64,000 nucleotides of DNA from Paenibacillus_E sp040812395 (GTDB lineage Bacteria > Bacillota > Bacilli > Paenibacillales > NBRC-103111): assembly GCF_040812395.1 (NCBI RefSeq), contig NZ_JBFNXH010000012.1:1-64000 (forward strand), written 5' to 3'. How positions within the stretch are numbered: the first letter of the stretch is position 1; each line of letters starts with the position of its first letter. Shown here one piece after another: positions 8,087-16,049 of the stretch. The position numbers and the translations under genes are program-made. The notes beneath the pieces are model-generated. The model saw only the letters and a program-made list of their open reading frames with translations, was not told the DNA's origin and made no database searches.

Positions 8087-8746
8087 TTAAGCCTCTTTAT
8101 AAAACACTTCCGTCTGATTTTTGTTTACATATAAATCCCAGTACACATCAGCAATCCGATCCGGATCGTAATAGGTACCCGGTTTCACGAGGCCTGCGAT
8201 CGTTACTGTGCCTACATAAATGCCATGTGGCGACAGCTCATCGGCCAAGGTGAACGCAAGCGCGCGAACGCCGGCTTTGCCAATGGACAACGAAGTATAC
8301 GCAGATGAAGGATACAGCGCGAAGCCTCCGCCTGTGAACAGCAAGGTTCCTTCCTTACGTTCAATAAGTTCAGGAATGACTTGTTGCGCGCTAACCAAAG
8401 CGCCTGCCACATTCACTTTGAAGTCATTGAGCAATTGCTCATCCGTCAAAGACGCAGACGTACCTTGAGCAATCTTCGCTGCATTGTAAACGAGTACTTC
8501 CGGCACGCCGTATTCCGACTTGATGTGTTCGAAAGCTTTTCGAAGAGAATCCGGATCGGCTGCATCAGCCTCTACGCCGTAGGCTTCTATCTCCTGCAGA
8601 TTAAGCTCTTTGCTGAACGTGTCCAGCGATTCCTTCGTTCTCGATACGTTGACAACACGGAATCCATTGGCACCGAATTTTTTCGCCACACCTGCACTAA
8701 CGCCAGGTCCTGCTCCTACGATTACAATTAACGGTTTTTGGCTCAT
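8087..8746 (-). CDS. divergent short-chain dehydrogenase/reductase lacking the catalytic Tyr
   Basis: The 219-residue Rossmann protein has a GAGPGVSAG cofactor loop near the N-terminus, a VSR segment suited to NADP(H), and a YNAAK segment in place of NNAG. In the active-site helix (SAYTSLSIGKAGVRAL) the position four before the Lys is Leu, so the usual YxxxK is missing; the nearest Tyr is seven before the Lys. Activity may be altered or lost. I start at the ATG at 8746 because AAGGAG lies eight bases upstream; the GTG at 8755 is inside that site. It is the last gene before the terminator at 8046, 36 bp after the acetyltransferase. Confidence 0.8.
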   Translation of the reverse strand: MSQKPLIVIVGAGPGVSAGVAKKFGANGFRVVNVSRTKESLDTFSKELNLQEIEAYGVEADAADPDSLRKAFEHIKSEYGVPEVLVYNAAKIAQGTSASLTDEQLLNDFKVNVAGALVSAQQVIPELIERKEGTLLFTGGGFALYPSSAYTSLSIGKAGVRALAFTLADELSPHGIYVGTVTIAGLVKPGTYYDPDRIADVYWDLYVNKNQTEVFYKEA

Positions 8747-8782
8747 TTCTATCACTCCTTGGTTTTGGGTTTCCGTAAATGA

Positions 8783-9280
8783 CTAGACAAGCTGCGTCTG
8801 AGGAATCAAAGCCTTTTTCAAATACACAAGCGTATCGTCGTCTCCAAGTGCGCGCTGATGAAAGCGCTCATACCCCTTGCGCTCGTACATCGCAAGCAGC
8901 CATGGATGCTTCACGGAAGTCGCAAGAACGACGCCAGTAGCCAGCAGCGTATCCCGAATGACGACCTCTTCGACGTAAGTGATAAGCAGGTTGCCGATGC
9001 CTTGATTCTTGTAAGCCGGCTGAACAGCGAACCAGTATAAGAAGGGAAGATCCGTCAATTCCTCCAGGCTTTTCAGAGACAAGGTCGCGGCAATTGAACC
9101 ATTAATCTCTAGGATATAGCAAGCATTGTGAACGATATTCTCTGTTACCATCTCAATCGTTGCATGGGCGGCGCGAAACGCAATGCCAAGCTCCCGGATA
9201 CTCTCATACGCTTGGTCGATCACCTGGAAGATCGCTTCCGCATCCACTTCAGTTGCTAGCCGATACACATGGCTCAACAT
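8783..9280 (-). CDS. GNAT-family N-acetyltransferase (YxeL-like role proposed)
   Basis: The 165-residue protein has the GNAT acetyl-CoA site in VQPAYKNQGIGNLLITYVEE (Q/RxxGxG/A type, residues about 88-107) and the C-terminal LAMYERKGYE motif. The start is the ATG at 9280, five bases after GGAGG. It follows the MetQ-like lipoprotein by 15 bp. In B. subtilis the yxe operon pairs an acetyltransferase of this size with a luciferase-like monooxygenase and an M20 deacetylase for S-(2-succino)cysteine recovery, and all three classes occur in this block. By inference it N-acetylates an S-modified cysteine or related amino acid before oxygenation. An unrelated acetyl acceptor is possible. Confidence 0.8.
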   Translation of the reverse strand: MLSHVYRLATEVDAEAIFQVIDQAYESIRELGIAFRAAHATIEMVTENIVHNACYILEINGSIAATLSLKSLEELTDLPFLYWFAVQPAYKNQGIGNLLITYVEEVVIRDTLLATGVVLATSVKHPWLLAMYERKGYERFHQRALGDDDTLVYLKKALIPQTQLV

Positions 9281-9295
9281 CTTCACCTCCCTTTA

Positions 9296-10201
9296 TTAAA
9301 ATGCCGGCACAACAGCAACGCCGTACTTGTCCTGGATGAATTTCTTCACATCCGGCGAGGTCAGCACTTCACCCAGCTTCTTAATCTCTGGACGGTTCTC
9401 GTCGCCTTGTCGAACGACGATAATGTTCGCATAAGGAGAGTTCGCGTCTTCACGGAATAATGCGGAATTCGGATCGATTTTCGCTTCCAGCACAAGGTTC
9501 GTATTAATGATAGCACCGTCAACATCCGGAAGGACCCTTGGCAGCTGCGCGGAATCGACTTCGCTGAATTTCAGCTTTTTCGGATTATCCGTAATATCCT
9601 TCGGTGTTGCGGAATACGTCGTGATGCCGTCCTTCAGCTTGATCAAACCTTTCGCCTGGAGAAGCACTAACGATCTGTATTCGTTGGAAGGATTGTTCGG
9701 TATCGCGATAGTCGCGCCTTCCTTCAGTTCATCGATCGATTTTAATTTTTTGGAGTAAAAGCCAATCGGCTCCACATGCACCTTGGTTGAGACGGCAAAT
9801 TTGTACCCTTTTTCCTTGGAGATGGAGTCGAGGTAAGGGACGTGTTGGAAGTAGTTGGCATCGATTTGCTTCTCGGCCAGCGACGGGTTCAACTGCCCTT
9901 CATCATCCAGAACGACGACGTTCAAGTCGATGCCTTGCTCCTTCAATTTCGGTTTGACGAAATTCAGGATTTCCGCGTGAGGGACGGCGGCCGCCCCGAT
10001 TTTCAGCTTCACTTCCGTTTTCGGCTGAGCCGTAGCCGCCGCAGACGCAGCGGGTGCTGCCGTTGCTTGCGCGCTGGGCGCAACGCTTGCGTTAGGCGAT
10101 GCAGAAGCCGTAGTTGCTGCAGGACTCGCTGAGCCGCAAGCGGATAATAATCCAATCGTCACTGCCAAAATAGAGGGTACTGCGAATGTTTTGCTTTTCA
10201 T
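9296..10201 (-). CDS. metQ: MetQ/NlpA-family substrate-binding lipoprotein
   Basis: The signal peptide ends in lipobox LSAC, followed by an Ala/Ser/Pro-rich linker to about residue 60 and then the Lipoprotein_9 fold: KIGAAAVPHAEILNFVKP, a DANYFQH motif, and IPNNPSNEYRSLVLLQ. It is the extracellular receptor of the MetNI transporter encoded just upstream. The family binds D/L-methionine, but relatives bind other small sulfur-containing compounds, and the setting beside monooxygenases suggests a sulfur amino acid or derivative. The linker closely resembles that of the other lipoprotein at 16749. The total length of 301 is slightly above the family norm because of it. Confidence 0.88.
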   Translation of the reverse strand: MKSKTFAVPSILAVTIGLLSACGSASPAATTASASPNASVAPSAQATAAPAASAAATAQPKTEVKLKIGAAAVPHAEILNFVKPKLKEQGIDLNVVVLDDEGQLNPSLAEKQIDANYFQHVPYLDSISKEKGYKFAVSTKVHVEPIGFYSKKLKSIDELKEGATIAIPNNPSNEYRSLVLLQAKGLIKLKDGITTYSATPKDITDNPKKLKFSEVDSAQLPRVLPDVDGAIINTNLVLEAKIDPNSALFREDANSPYANIIVVRQGDENRPEIKKLGEVLTSPDVKKFIQDKYGVAVVPAF

Positions 10202-10244
10202 ATGTGATGCTCTCCTTTATTGTCCAGTATGTACGGTGAGGACG

Positions 10245-10913
10245 TTAGTCAAATTTGTAACGCTTCTTATTGATCCTCTTCGCCATGTAATCTCCTATCC
10301 ATTGAATGAGCTGCACCAGCACGACGAGCAGCAGCACCGTCAGGAACAAAATATCGGTTCTAAACCGCATATAACCGAAGCGAATCGCCAGGCTGCCTAA
10401 CCCGCCGGAGCCGATTGCGCCCGCCACGGCCGTAAAGCCGGTGATCGTAATAATGGATAGCGTGATGCCGCGAACCAGCGAAGGAAGGGCCTCCGGAATG
10501 AGCACACGCGTAATAATAAAATAGGGCGTAGCGCCTGCCGCTTGGGCAGCTTCGATCTTCCCAAAGCTGACTTCCCGGATCCCGTTCTCGATAATTCTGG
10601 CCAAATATGGGGCTGAACCAATAGCTAATGGGACGACTGCCGCCGTAGCCCCAAGCGTCGTACCGACGACAAATCGCGCTAAGGGCAGTAACACGACAAT
10701 CAAAATGATCGATGGAAAAGAACGAATGATATTTACAATCGTACCGAGCACTTTGTGAAAACGCGGAGCTGGCCATAAATTCCCTTTCTCTGTAACGACG
10801 AGAATAATGCCGAGCGGGAGTCCGATCAGTAAAGCGAATACCGTCGACAGCGCCACCATATACACGGTTTCCCCAAGCCCTTGCAGCAACAGGCCGATTA
10901 AATCGTCATTCAC
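10245..10913 (-). CDS. metI: MetI-type ABC transporter permease
   Basis: The 222-residue protein has about five membrane helices and a MetI-type EAA loop (EAAQAAGATPYFIITRVLIPEALPSLV). It starts with GTG, overlapping the MetN stop as GTGA, so translation is probably coupled. There is no strong ribosome-binding site of its own. It forms the membrane channel for the ATPase at 10910 and the lipoprotein at 9296. Confidence 0.9.
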   Translation of the reverse strand: MNDDLIGLLLQGLGETVYMVALSTVFALLIGLPLGIILVVTEKGNLWPAPRFHKVLGTIVNIIRSFPSIILIVVLLPLARFVVGTTLGATAAVVPLAIGSAPYLARIIENGIREVSFGKIEAAQAAGATPYFIITRVLIPEALPSLVRGITLSIITITGFTAVAGAIGSGGLGSLAIRFGYMRFRTDILFLTVLLLVVLVQLIQWIGDYMAKRINKKRYKFD

Positions 10914-11695
10914 CTAAGATCACCAACCTTCTGCGCCAAAGCCCGTTTTTGCTGATATCCCTCAATAATGCGAATGAAACTTTGCGACGTTTCACTCTCT
11001 GGCTGCAGAAAAATTTTATCCACGGAGCCTGTTTCCACAATACGTCCATGCTCGATGACCGCCATACGGCCGCAGATGTGTTGAAGCACATCCAGTTCAT
11101 GCGTGATAAGAACAACGGTCAGCTTCAGCTTGCGGTTAATTTCTTGCAGCAGCTCAAGAATCGCAAACGTCGTCTGCGGATCGAGCGCTGACGTCGCCTC
11201 ATCGCAGAGCAGCACGTCAGGTTCGTTCGCTAACGCCCTGGCGATGCCAACGCGCTGCTTTTGCCCCCCGCTGAGCTGTTCCGGATAGGCGTCTGCTTTG
11301 TCGCTCAGCCCAACAAGCTCCAAAATTTCATCTACACGAGGCTTAATGAATATCTTGGGCACACCCGCCGCTTCCAAAGGAAATGCAACATTCTGGAACA
11401 CAGTTCTCGCATCGAACAAGTTAAACTGTTGGAAAATCATCCCGATTTTCCGTCGAGCCTCGCGCAGTTCCTTCTTATTCAAATCCGTAATCACCTTGTC
11501 GCCAATGATAATGTGGCCCGAATCAGGCTCCTCCAATCGGTTCAGACAACGGATTAACGACGATTTACCCGCACCGCTAAAGCCGATGATGCCGAAGATT
11601 TCCCCTTTTTGAATATCCAAATGGATGTCATCCAAAGCTTTCGTATGCGTATTCGCCGTATGATACGTTTTACTAAGATGCCGAACGACAATGAT
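10910..11695 (-). CDS. metN: MetN-type ABC ATPase, apparent non-AUG (ATC/ATT) start
   Basis: The 261-residue ATPase has Walker A GFSGAGKSS, signature LSGGQKQR, Walker B VLLCDEATSALD and the H-loop ITHELDV, but a C-terminal ACT-like (NIL) domain is absent, so it is shorter than E. coli MetN. The first ATG/GTG/TTG in frame is a TTG at 11635, which would remove the conserved first strand. Homology (MI..(3)..SK pattern) and a GAGGTGA ribosome-binding site place the start at an ATC at 11695, or the ATT at 11692; an in-frame TGA at 11704 blocks anything further upstream. It lies 30 bp after the sarcosine-oxidase-like gene. Either initiation is at a near-cognate codon or the gene has lost its start. 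Confidence 0.82.
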   Translation of the reverse strand: MIVVRHLSKTYHTANTHTKALDDIHLDIQKGEIFGIIGFSGAGKSSLIRCLNRLEEPDSGHIIIGDKVITDLNKKELREARRKIGMIFQQFNLFDARTVFQNVAFPLEAAGVPKIFIKPRVDEILELVGLSDKADAYPEQLSGGQKQRVGIARALANEPDVLLCDEATSALDPQTTFAILELLQEINRKLKLTVVLITHELDVLQHICGRMAVIEHGRIVETGSVDKIFLQPESETSQSFIRIIEGYQQKRALAQKVGDLR

Positions 11696-11725
11696 GACCC
11701 TTCACCTCAAATTCGCCTGTTGCTT

Positions 11726-12853
11726 TTAAAACCTGGATAATGCAAAAGGCGTAATGTCCTGATTCGTATGACCCTTTTGCGTAAGATCAGCCAATATTTC
11801 ACCGACAACGCTTGAAAATTTAAATCCATGGCCTGAGAAGCCTCCGGCCACGACCACGTGGTTATGAGCAGGATGCCTGTCGATAATGAAATGCTCGTCA
11901 GGCGTGAATTCGTACTTGCAGACCGCGCCGCGAAGCACGCGTCCGGCGGCCTGCGGAAGGAACCCTTCCAGCGCTTGCCGCAGATTGCCCTCATCTTCCG
12001 GGTAATGACCAAAAGGCTGGAACGGTTGACCCGGCTGCCACAGCTGGCCCGCTTCATGCTGGCCAATTTTCACCCCGGATCCCCCAATGCTGGGAAAGCC
12101 ATAAAATCCGCCGCCTGGCCCGCCGAAAGTAAAACCGGGAAAGCGAGATACATCATAAAGCGCCTCGTCCGCTTGAAACCAAGCGACCGCTTTACGGACA
12201 GACCGAATCGGCAGCTGAATGACGGATTCCAGCTCGCCGAACCAAGCGCCTGCGCTCAATATGAGCTGGTCCGCGTGATAGGAGCCGTCCATCGTATGCA
12301 CAGTAACGCCGCTGTTCCATAGGTCGATTCGGGTCACTTGCGTGTTCACCAGAAGCCTGGCGCCCTCCGCTAAAGCCTGCTGCCGGTAGGCGCGAATACA
12401 CGCTTCACTATACAGAAATCCTGCCTCCTGCTCGTACAGTCCCACATACGAATCCGGAAGCCGTATCCCCGGCCACCGTTTATGAACCTCATCGGGATTC
12501 AACCGTTCCACCTTCAGGCCAAATTCCTCGGTATTTTTCCACTTTTGCTCCAAATTGCCGGACTCGGACGGGCCCATATTCAGCACACCGCTGCGTACGA
12601 GTAGTGGTTGCCCGCTCTCCGCCTCCAGCTCCCTCCACAGCTGATCCGCGCGCAGCGCCATCGCCGTGTAGGTGCGGCTGCCCGTGTAGGCATGTCGGAT
12701 GAGACGTGACTCTCCGTGATGGCTCCCCGCCACATGAGGCGGGTCGAATTTGTCGATAAGCAGAGCTTTCACGCCTTGCTTGGCTAAAAAGTAACCCGCG
12801 CTCATCCCCATAGAGCCTGCGCCGACTATAATGACATCATACGAGGTTGGAAT
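11726..12853 (-). CDS. soxA: monomeric sarcosine oxidase-like FAD enzyme, apparent ATT start
   Basis: This is a DAO-superfamily flavoprotein of 375 residues with DVIIVGAGSMGMSAGYFLAKQG FAD loop split over the first 25 residues, GSHHGESRLIRHAY (flavin contact region), and the SoxA-like C-terminus AGGFSGHGFKFSSVVGE. Family members oxidise N-methyl or secondary amino acids with release of H2O2. The coding frame enters from inside the M20 gene. No ATG, GTG or TTG exists between the TTG at 12922 and an internal ATG that would break the FAD motif. AAGGAGG lies nine bases before an ATT at 12853, which aligns with the Met1 of B. subtilis SoxA (ATT-P-T-S-Y-D against M-S-T-H-F-D). The natural amine substrate here is unknown. 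Confidence 0.85.
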   Translation of the reverse strand: MPTSYDVIIVGAGSMGMSAGYFLAKQGVKALLIDKFDPPHVAGSHHGESRLIRHAYTGSRTYTAMALRADQLWRELEAESGQPLLVRSGVLNMGPSESGNLEQKWKNTEEFGLKVERLNPDEVHKRWPGIRLPDSYVGLYEQEAGFLYSEACIRAYRQQALAEGARLLVNTQVTRIDLWNSGVTVHTMDGSYHADQLILSAGAWFGELESVIQLPIRSVRKAVAWFQADEALYDVSRFPGFTFGGPGGGFYGFPSIGGSGVKIGQHEAGQLWQPGQPFQPFGHYPEDEGNLRQALEGFLPQAAGRVLRGAVCKYEFTPDEHFIIDRHPAHNHVVVAGGFSGHGFKFSSVVGEILADLTQKGHTNQDITPFALSRF

Positions 12854-14087
12854 GGGGAATCTCCTCCTTAAGATCGATACCGATCTTGTCAGCGTCGGCA
12901 GCCAACTTCTCAAGTCCAGCAATGGCCGTCAGAGCGAACAGCGCGCTGCTCGGAGCAATCGCTTCTTCATTCAGCGTAAACTTCGGATGATGCCATTCCT
13001 CGGTCCCGCTTGTGCCCATCCAGATAAAGGCTCCTGGCACTTTTTCTTGATAATGGGCAAAATCTTCACCGCCGGTTGAGAGGCGCGCGGGAATAATGGT
13101 AAGCCCCAAGGCCTCTGCAGATTCTTGGAAAACTTGGACTGCAGCGGGGTCGTTATTGACAGTCGGAATACCGGAAAACCAGTTCAACTTGACCTCTGCG
13201 CCATATCCAGCGGCAATGCCTTCCGCAAGCCTCTTCAGCAGCTCCGGCATCTTCGCGCGAACTTCAGGCGTGAACGTGCGAACCGTGCCGTCCAGCACGG
13301 CTTCATCAGGAATGACGTTCCACGTCGTTCCTGCGTGAAAGCTGCACACGGAGACGACCGCGTGGTCGAAGGGCGAAATGCTGCGCGAAATCGCCGTTTG
13401 GATGCCGCCGACCAGCGCGCTGGCGGCCACGATCGGGTCGATCGCCGCATCGGGGATAGCGGCATGACCGCCCTTGCCCTTCACGCGGATCTTGAAGCCG
13501 TCAACGGCGGCCATGAGCGGTCCCGGCGACAAGCCGATCGTGCCGACCGGCAGCTCCGGCTTGTTGTGCATGCCGAAGATCGTCTGCACGCCGTCCAAAG
13601 CTCCGGCGGCGATCATCGTCTTCGCGCCGGTGCCCTTCTCCTCGGCGGGCTGGAACAGCAAGCGAACCGTCCCCCTGAACAGGTGGGCGTTTCGCTGCAG
13701 CAGAATCGCTGCGCCGAGTATCGACGCCGTGTGGAAATCATGGCCGCACGCATGCATGCGGCCGGCAATTTCCGAAGCAAACGGCAGCCCCGTTTCCTCT
13801 GTCACCGGCAGCGCGTCGATATCGGCGCGCAGCGCGACGATCAGGCCTTCGCCGCCAGCGGCATCACCCCCGGCCGTCCCTCTCACCTCGGCGAGCACGC
13901 CGACGGGCAAACTAAGCGGCAGCTCCCGGATTCCTTCCGCTCGCAGAGTCTCTTGAATCCTGCGAGTCGTCTCAAACTCCTCCATCGACAGCTCCGGACG
14001 GCGATGAAGCTCCCGGCGGATTTCAATCAAGACCGGAGATAGAGCATCCGCCTGTACCCGAATGTCATCCTTCCATTCAGTGCTCAT
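12837..14087 (-). CDS. M20D family amidohydrolase/deacetylase (YxeP/YtnL-like)
   Basis: The 416-residue metallopeptidase has the M20D landmarks: ELHRRPELSMEE, ALRADIDALPV, HACGHDFHT (metal Cys/His), QPAEEKG (Glu pair), GMHNKP, GGEDFAHY and a late HHPKF His. A Gly/Ala-rich insert (residues about 70-82) is unusual. The family removes acyl groups from N-acylated amino acids; B. subtilis YxeP deacetylates N-acetylcysteine made by the yxe pathway. The ATG overlaps the DinB-like stop (ATGA), and the sarcosine-oxidase-like frame begins before its own stop, so these genes are tightly coupled. Third positions are richer in GC between 13400 and 13900 than in the neighbours. Confidence 0.9.
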   Translation of the reverse strand: MSTEWKDDIRVQADALSPVLIEIRRELHRRPELSMEEFETTRRIQETLRAEGIRELPLSLPVGVLAEVRGTAGGDAAGGEGLIVALRADIDALPVTEETGLPFASEIAGRMHACGHDFHTASILGAAILLQRNAHLFRGTVRLLFQPAEEKGTGAKTMIAAGALDGVQTIFGMHNKPELPVGTIGLSPGPLMAAVDGFKIRVKGKGGHAAIPDAAIDPIVAASALVGGIQTAISRSISPFDHAVVSVCSFHAGTTWNVIPDEAVLDGTVRTFTPEVRAKMPELLKRLAEGIAAGYGAEVKLNWFSGIPTVNNDPAAVQVFQESAEALGLTIIPARLSTGGEDFAHYQEKVPGAFIWMGTSGTEEWHHPKFTLNEEAIAPSSALFALTAIAGLEKLAADADKIGIDLKEEIPHSNLV

Positions 14088-14560
14088 AGCGCTTGTTTAA
14101 TCCTGTCGATTTGACCGAGATGCCTTTGAACGTGGTTCACGAATCCGTCATACAGCTCGGATAATTTATATATTTTCCCATTCTCAAAAACGCCCGACTT
14201 CTCCCAATTATCAGCGGAAATTCGTTTGAAAAAGGCAGTATTATAGAGAAGCAGCGCTTGATAAACGGAAAACACTTCTTCCAATGAGCTTTCATTCGCT
14301 CTGGAACTGCTCACCCAAGGATCTTGATCAAAGGCCGGAAGGTTAACAACAACCGAATCACTGGCTTCAGCAACAATTTTACGAATTCGGAACGAAGTTA
14401 TAATGCTGTGATCCACTAAATGCGACAACACCTCGACTACGCTCCATTTGGTTTCGGACTCTTTCCATTTTGCTTGTTCTTCGGTCAAACCTTCAACGGC
14501 CTGACGCAGTTGCTCATATAGAATGGTAAATTTCTGAAGATCAATAATGCTTTGACTCAT
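14084..14560 (-). CDS. DinB-superfamily protein
   Basis: The 158-residue four-helix protein has the DinB/YfiT His triad in context: SHLVDHS (residues about 46-52) and NHVQRHLGQI near the C-terminus, which would bind a divalent metal. Known members include bacillithiol S-transferases. In a cluster dealing with S-modified cysteines, thiol transfer or conjugate handling is a reasonable inference, but there is no direct evidence. It has its own ribosome-binding site (GGAGGCGAAATTCT), lies 19 bp after the TcyN-like ATPase, and overlaps the M20 gene by four bases. Confidence 0.8.
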   Translation of the reverse strand: MSQSIIDLQKFTILYEQLRQAVEGLTEEQAKWKESETKWSVVEVLSHLVDHSIITSFRIRKIVAEASDSVVVNLPAFDQDPWVSSSRANESSLEEVFSVYQALLLYNTAFFKRISADNWEKSGVFENGKIYKLSELYDGFVNHVQRHLGQIDRIKQAL

Positions 14561-14579
14561 AGAATTTCGCCTCCAATTT

Positions 14580-15332
14580 TTATATTACGTAGCTCCACTC
14601 CGGAGTAACTCGTTTCAAGAACTGTTTCGTTCTCTCTTCCTTCGGTCTGACGAATAATTCCTCCGGCTGGCCTTCCTCCACAATGACGCCGCCATCCATG
14701 AACACGACATGGCTGGAGACTTCCCTTGCAAAACCAACCTCGTGAGTCACAATAATCATCGTGACGCCCTCGCGCGCAATCTTTTGAATAACGGAAAGCA
14801 CTTCGCCGACGAGCTCCGGATCAAGAGCCGATGTCGGTTCGTCGAACAGGATGACCTCCGGATTCAAGGCAAGCGCACGAGCGATCCCTACCCGCTGCTG
14901 CTGGCCGCCGGAAAGCTGGCTTGGATAGGCATTCACTTTTCCGGAGAGACCGACCTTTTCCAGCACATCCAGACTTTTTCTTTTCGCCGCTTCTTTCGGT
15001 TGCTTTTGCGCAATGATGAGTCCTTCCATCACGTTTTCCAGTACCGTTTTGTGCTTGAACAGATTATAGTGCTGGAACACCATGGCCGTTTTCCGGCGCA
15101 GCTGAATAATGTCGTGCTTGCTCGGATGCTTGCCGCTGACCTTGAAATCTCCGATGGAGATCTCGCCGTCGTTTGGCCGTTCCAGGAAATTTACGCAGCG
15201 CAACAGCGTCGTTTTACCGGAACCGCTCGGGCCCAGAATGGCGACGACATCACCTTTTTCAACCGTTAGATTGATGCCGTTCAACACTTTGTTTTTGCCA
15301 AAGGACTTATGAATGTTCGTTAACTGGATCAT
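14580..15332 (-). CDS. tcyN: polar amino acid/cystine ABC transporter ATPase (TcyN-like)
   Basis: The 250-residue ATPase has Walker A GPSGSGKTT, signature LSGGQQQR, Walker B VILFDEPTSALDP and the HEVGFAREV switch segment typical of the PAAT family. The ATG overlaps the preceding permease stop (ATGA). It powers import with the two permeases at 15329 and 16050 and the lipoprotein at 16749. In B. subtilis the TcyJKLMN system imports cystine and S-substituted cysteines and lies beside ytmO/ytnJ monooxygenases. Confidence 0.92.
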   Translation of the reverse strand: MIQLTNIHKSFGKNKVLNGINLTVEKGDVVAILGPSGSGKTTLLRCVNFLERPNDGEISIGDFKVSGKHPSKHDIIQLRRKTAMVFQHYNLFKHKTVLENVMEGLIIAQKQPKEAAKRKSLDVLEKVGLSGKVNAYPSQLSGGQQQRVGIARALALNPEVILFDEPTSALDPELVGEVLSVIQKIAREGVTMIIVTHEVGFAREVSSHVVFMDGGVIVEEGQPEELFVRPKEERTKQFLKRVTPEWSYVI

Positions 15333-16039
15333 ACGACTCCTCCTCGATTATAGGCATTTACTTTTTTCTCCAGGAAAGCGGTAAGTCTTTCAACCAGCAG
15401 GGTAAGACCCCAGTAGATGAATGCGGCAGCGATGAACGCTTCTAGAAACTTTAGGCTAACTGAAGCAACGACATTCGCCTTGCCGAGCAATTCCATTTGC
15501 GAAACGTTAAATGCCAGCGAGGACGTATGCAGAAATCCGACAAAAATATTGCACAAATTGGGCAAAATCACGCCGATCGCCTGCGGCATGACGATTCGCC
15601 ATAGGGCTTGTGTCGTGCTCATTCCTACGGAATAAGCGGCCTCAATCTGCCCCCGGTTTACCGACAGAATGCCTGAGCGTATAATCTCCGACATGTAGGC
15701 GCCTGCTGTAATCGAAAATGCCGTCAGGACAATAAGCAGCGATGGAATCGAAGCCGATTTAAAGCCCCAACCGAAATGGGCGGACAACCGATCGATGGTG
15801 AGCGGCAATCCCCAAAAAACGAGAAAAATATGCATCAGGATCGGCGTGCCCCTTAGAAAGGATACATAAAAATCAAGAAGCCGGTGAATGTACTTCACTT
15901 TATAGATTCTGGCAAATGCGGTTACCACACCAATCACGAAGCCGATAAGGAGAGGAACGAACGTCAGCACGAGCGTTAACGGCAAAGCCTTTAATATTTC
16001 AAAGAATGCGGTATAAATAAACACAACATCAATGCTCAT
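15329..16039 (-). CDS. tcyM: amino acid ABC transporter permease (TcyM-like)
   Basis: The 236-residue membrane protein has the HisM-type permease fold: FLRGTPILMHIFLVFWGLP (residues about 60-78) and the EAA loop GQIEAAYSVGMSTTQALWRIVMPQA. I start at the ATG at 16039, since GAGGTGAGG lies just upstream and the GTG at 16048 is within that site. It is one of two paralogous permeases, so the channel is probably a heterodimer. Confidence 0.9.
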   Translation of the reverse strand: MSIDVVFIYTAFFEILKALPLTLVLTFVPLLIGFVIGVVTAFARIYKVKYIHRLLDFYVSFLRGTPILMHIFLVFWGLPLTIDRLSAHFGWGFKSASIPSLLIVLTAFSITAGAYMSEIIRSGILSVNRGQIEAAYSVGMSTTQALWRIVMPQAIGVILPNLCNIFVGFLHTSSLAFNVSQMELLGKANVVASVSLKFLEAFIAAAFIYWGLTLLVERLTAFLEKKVNAYNRGGVV

Positions 16040-16049
16040 CTTCCTCACC

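Noticed and set aside
13125..14042. Long plus-strand open frame (305 codons) opposite the M20 gene
   Set aside because: It is antisense to a clear M20D peptidase in a locally GC-rich stretch. Its product is Arg-rich and low in complexity without any recognisable domain, as expected for a shadow frame.
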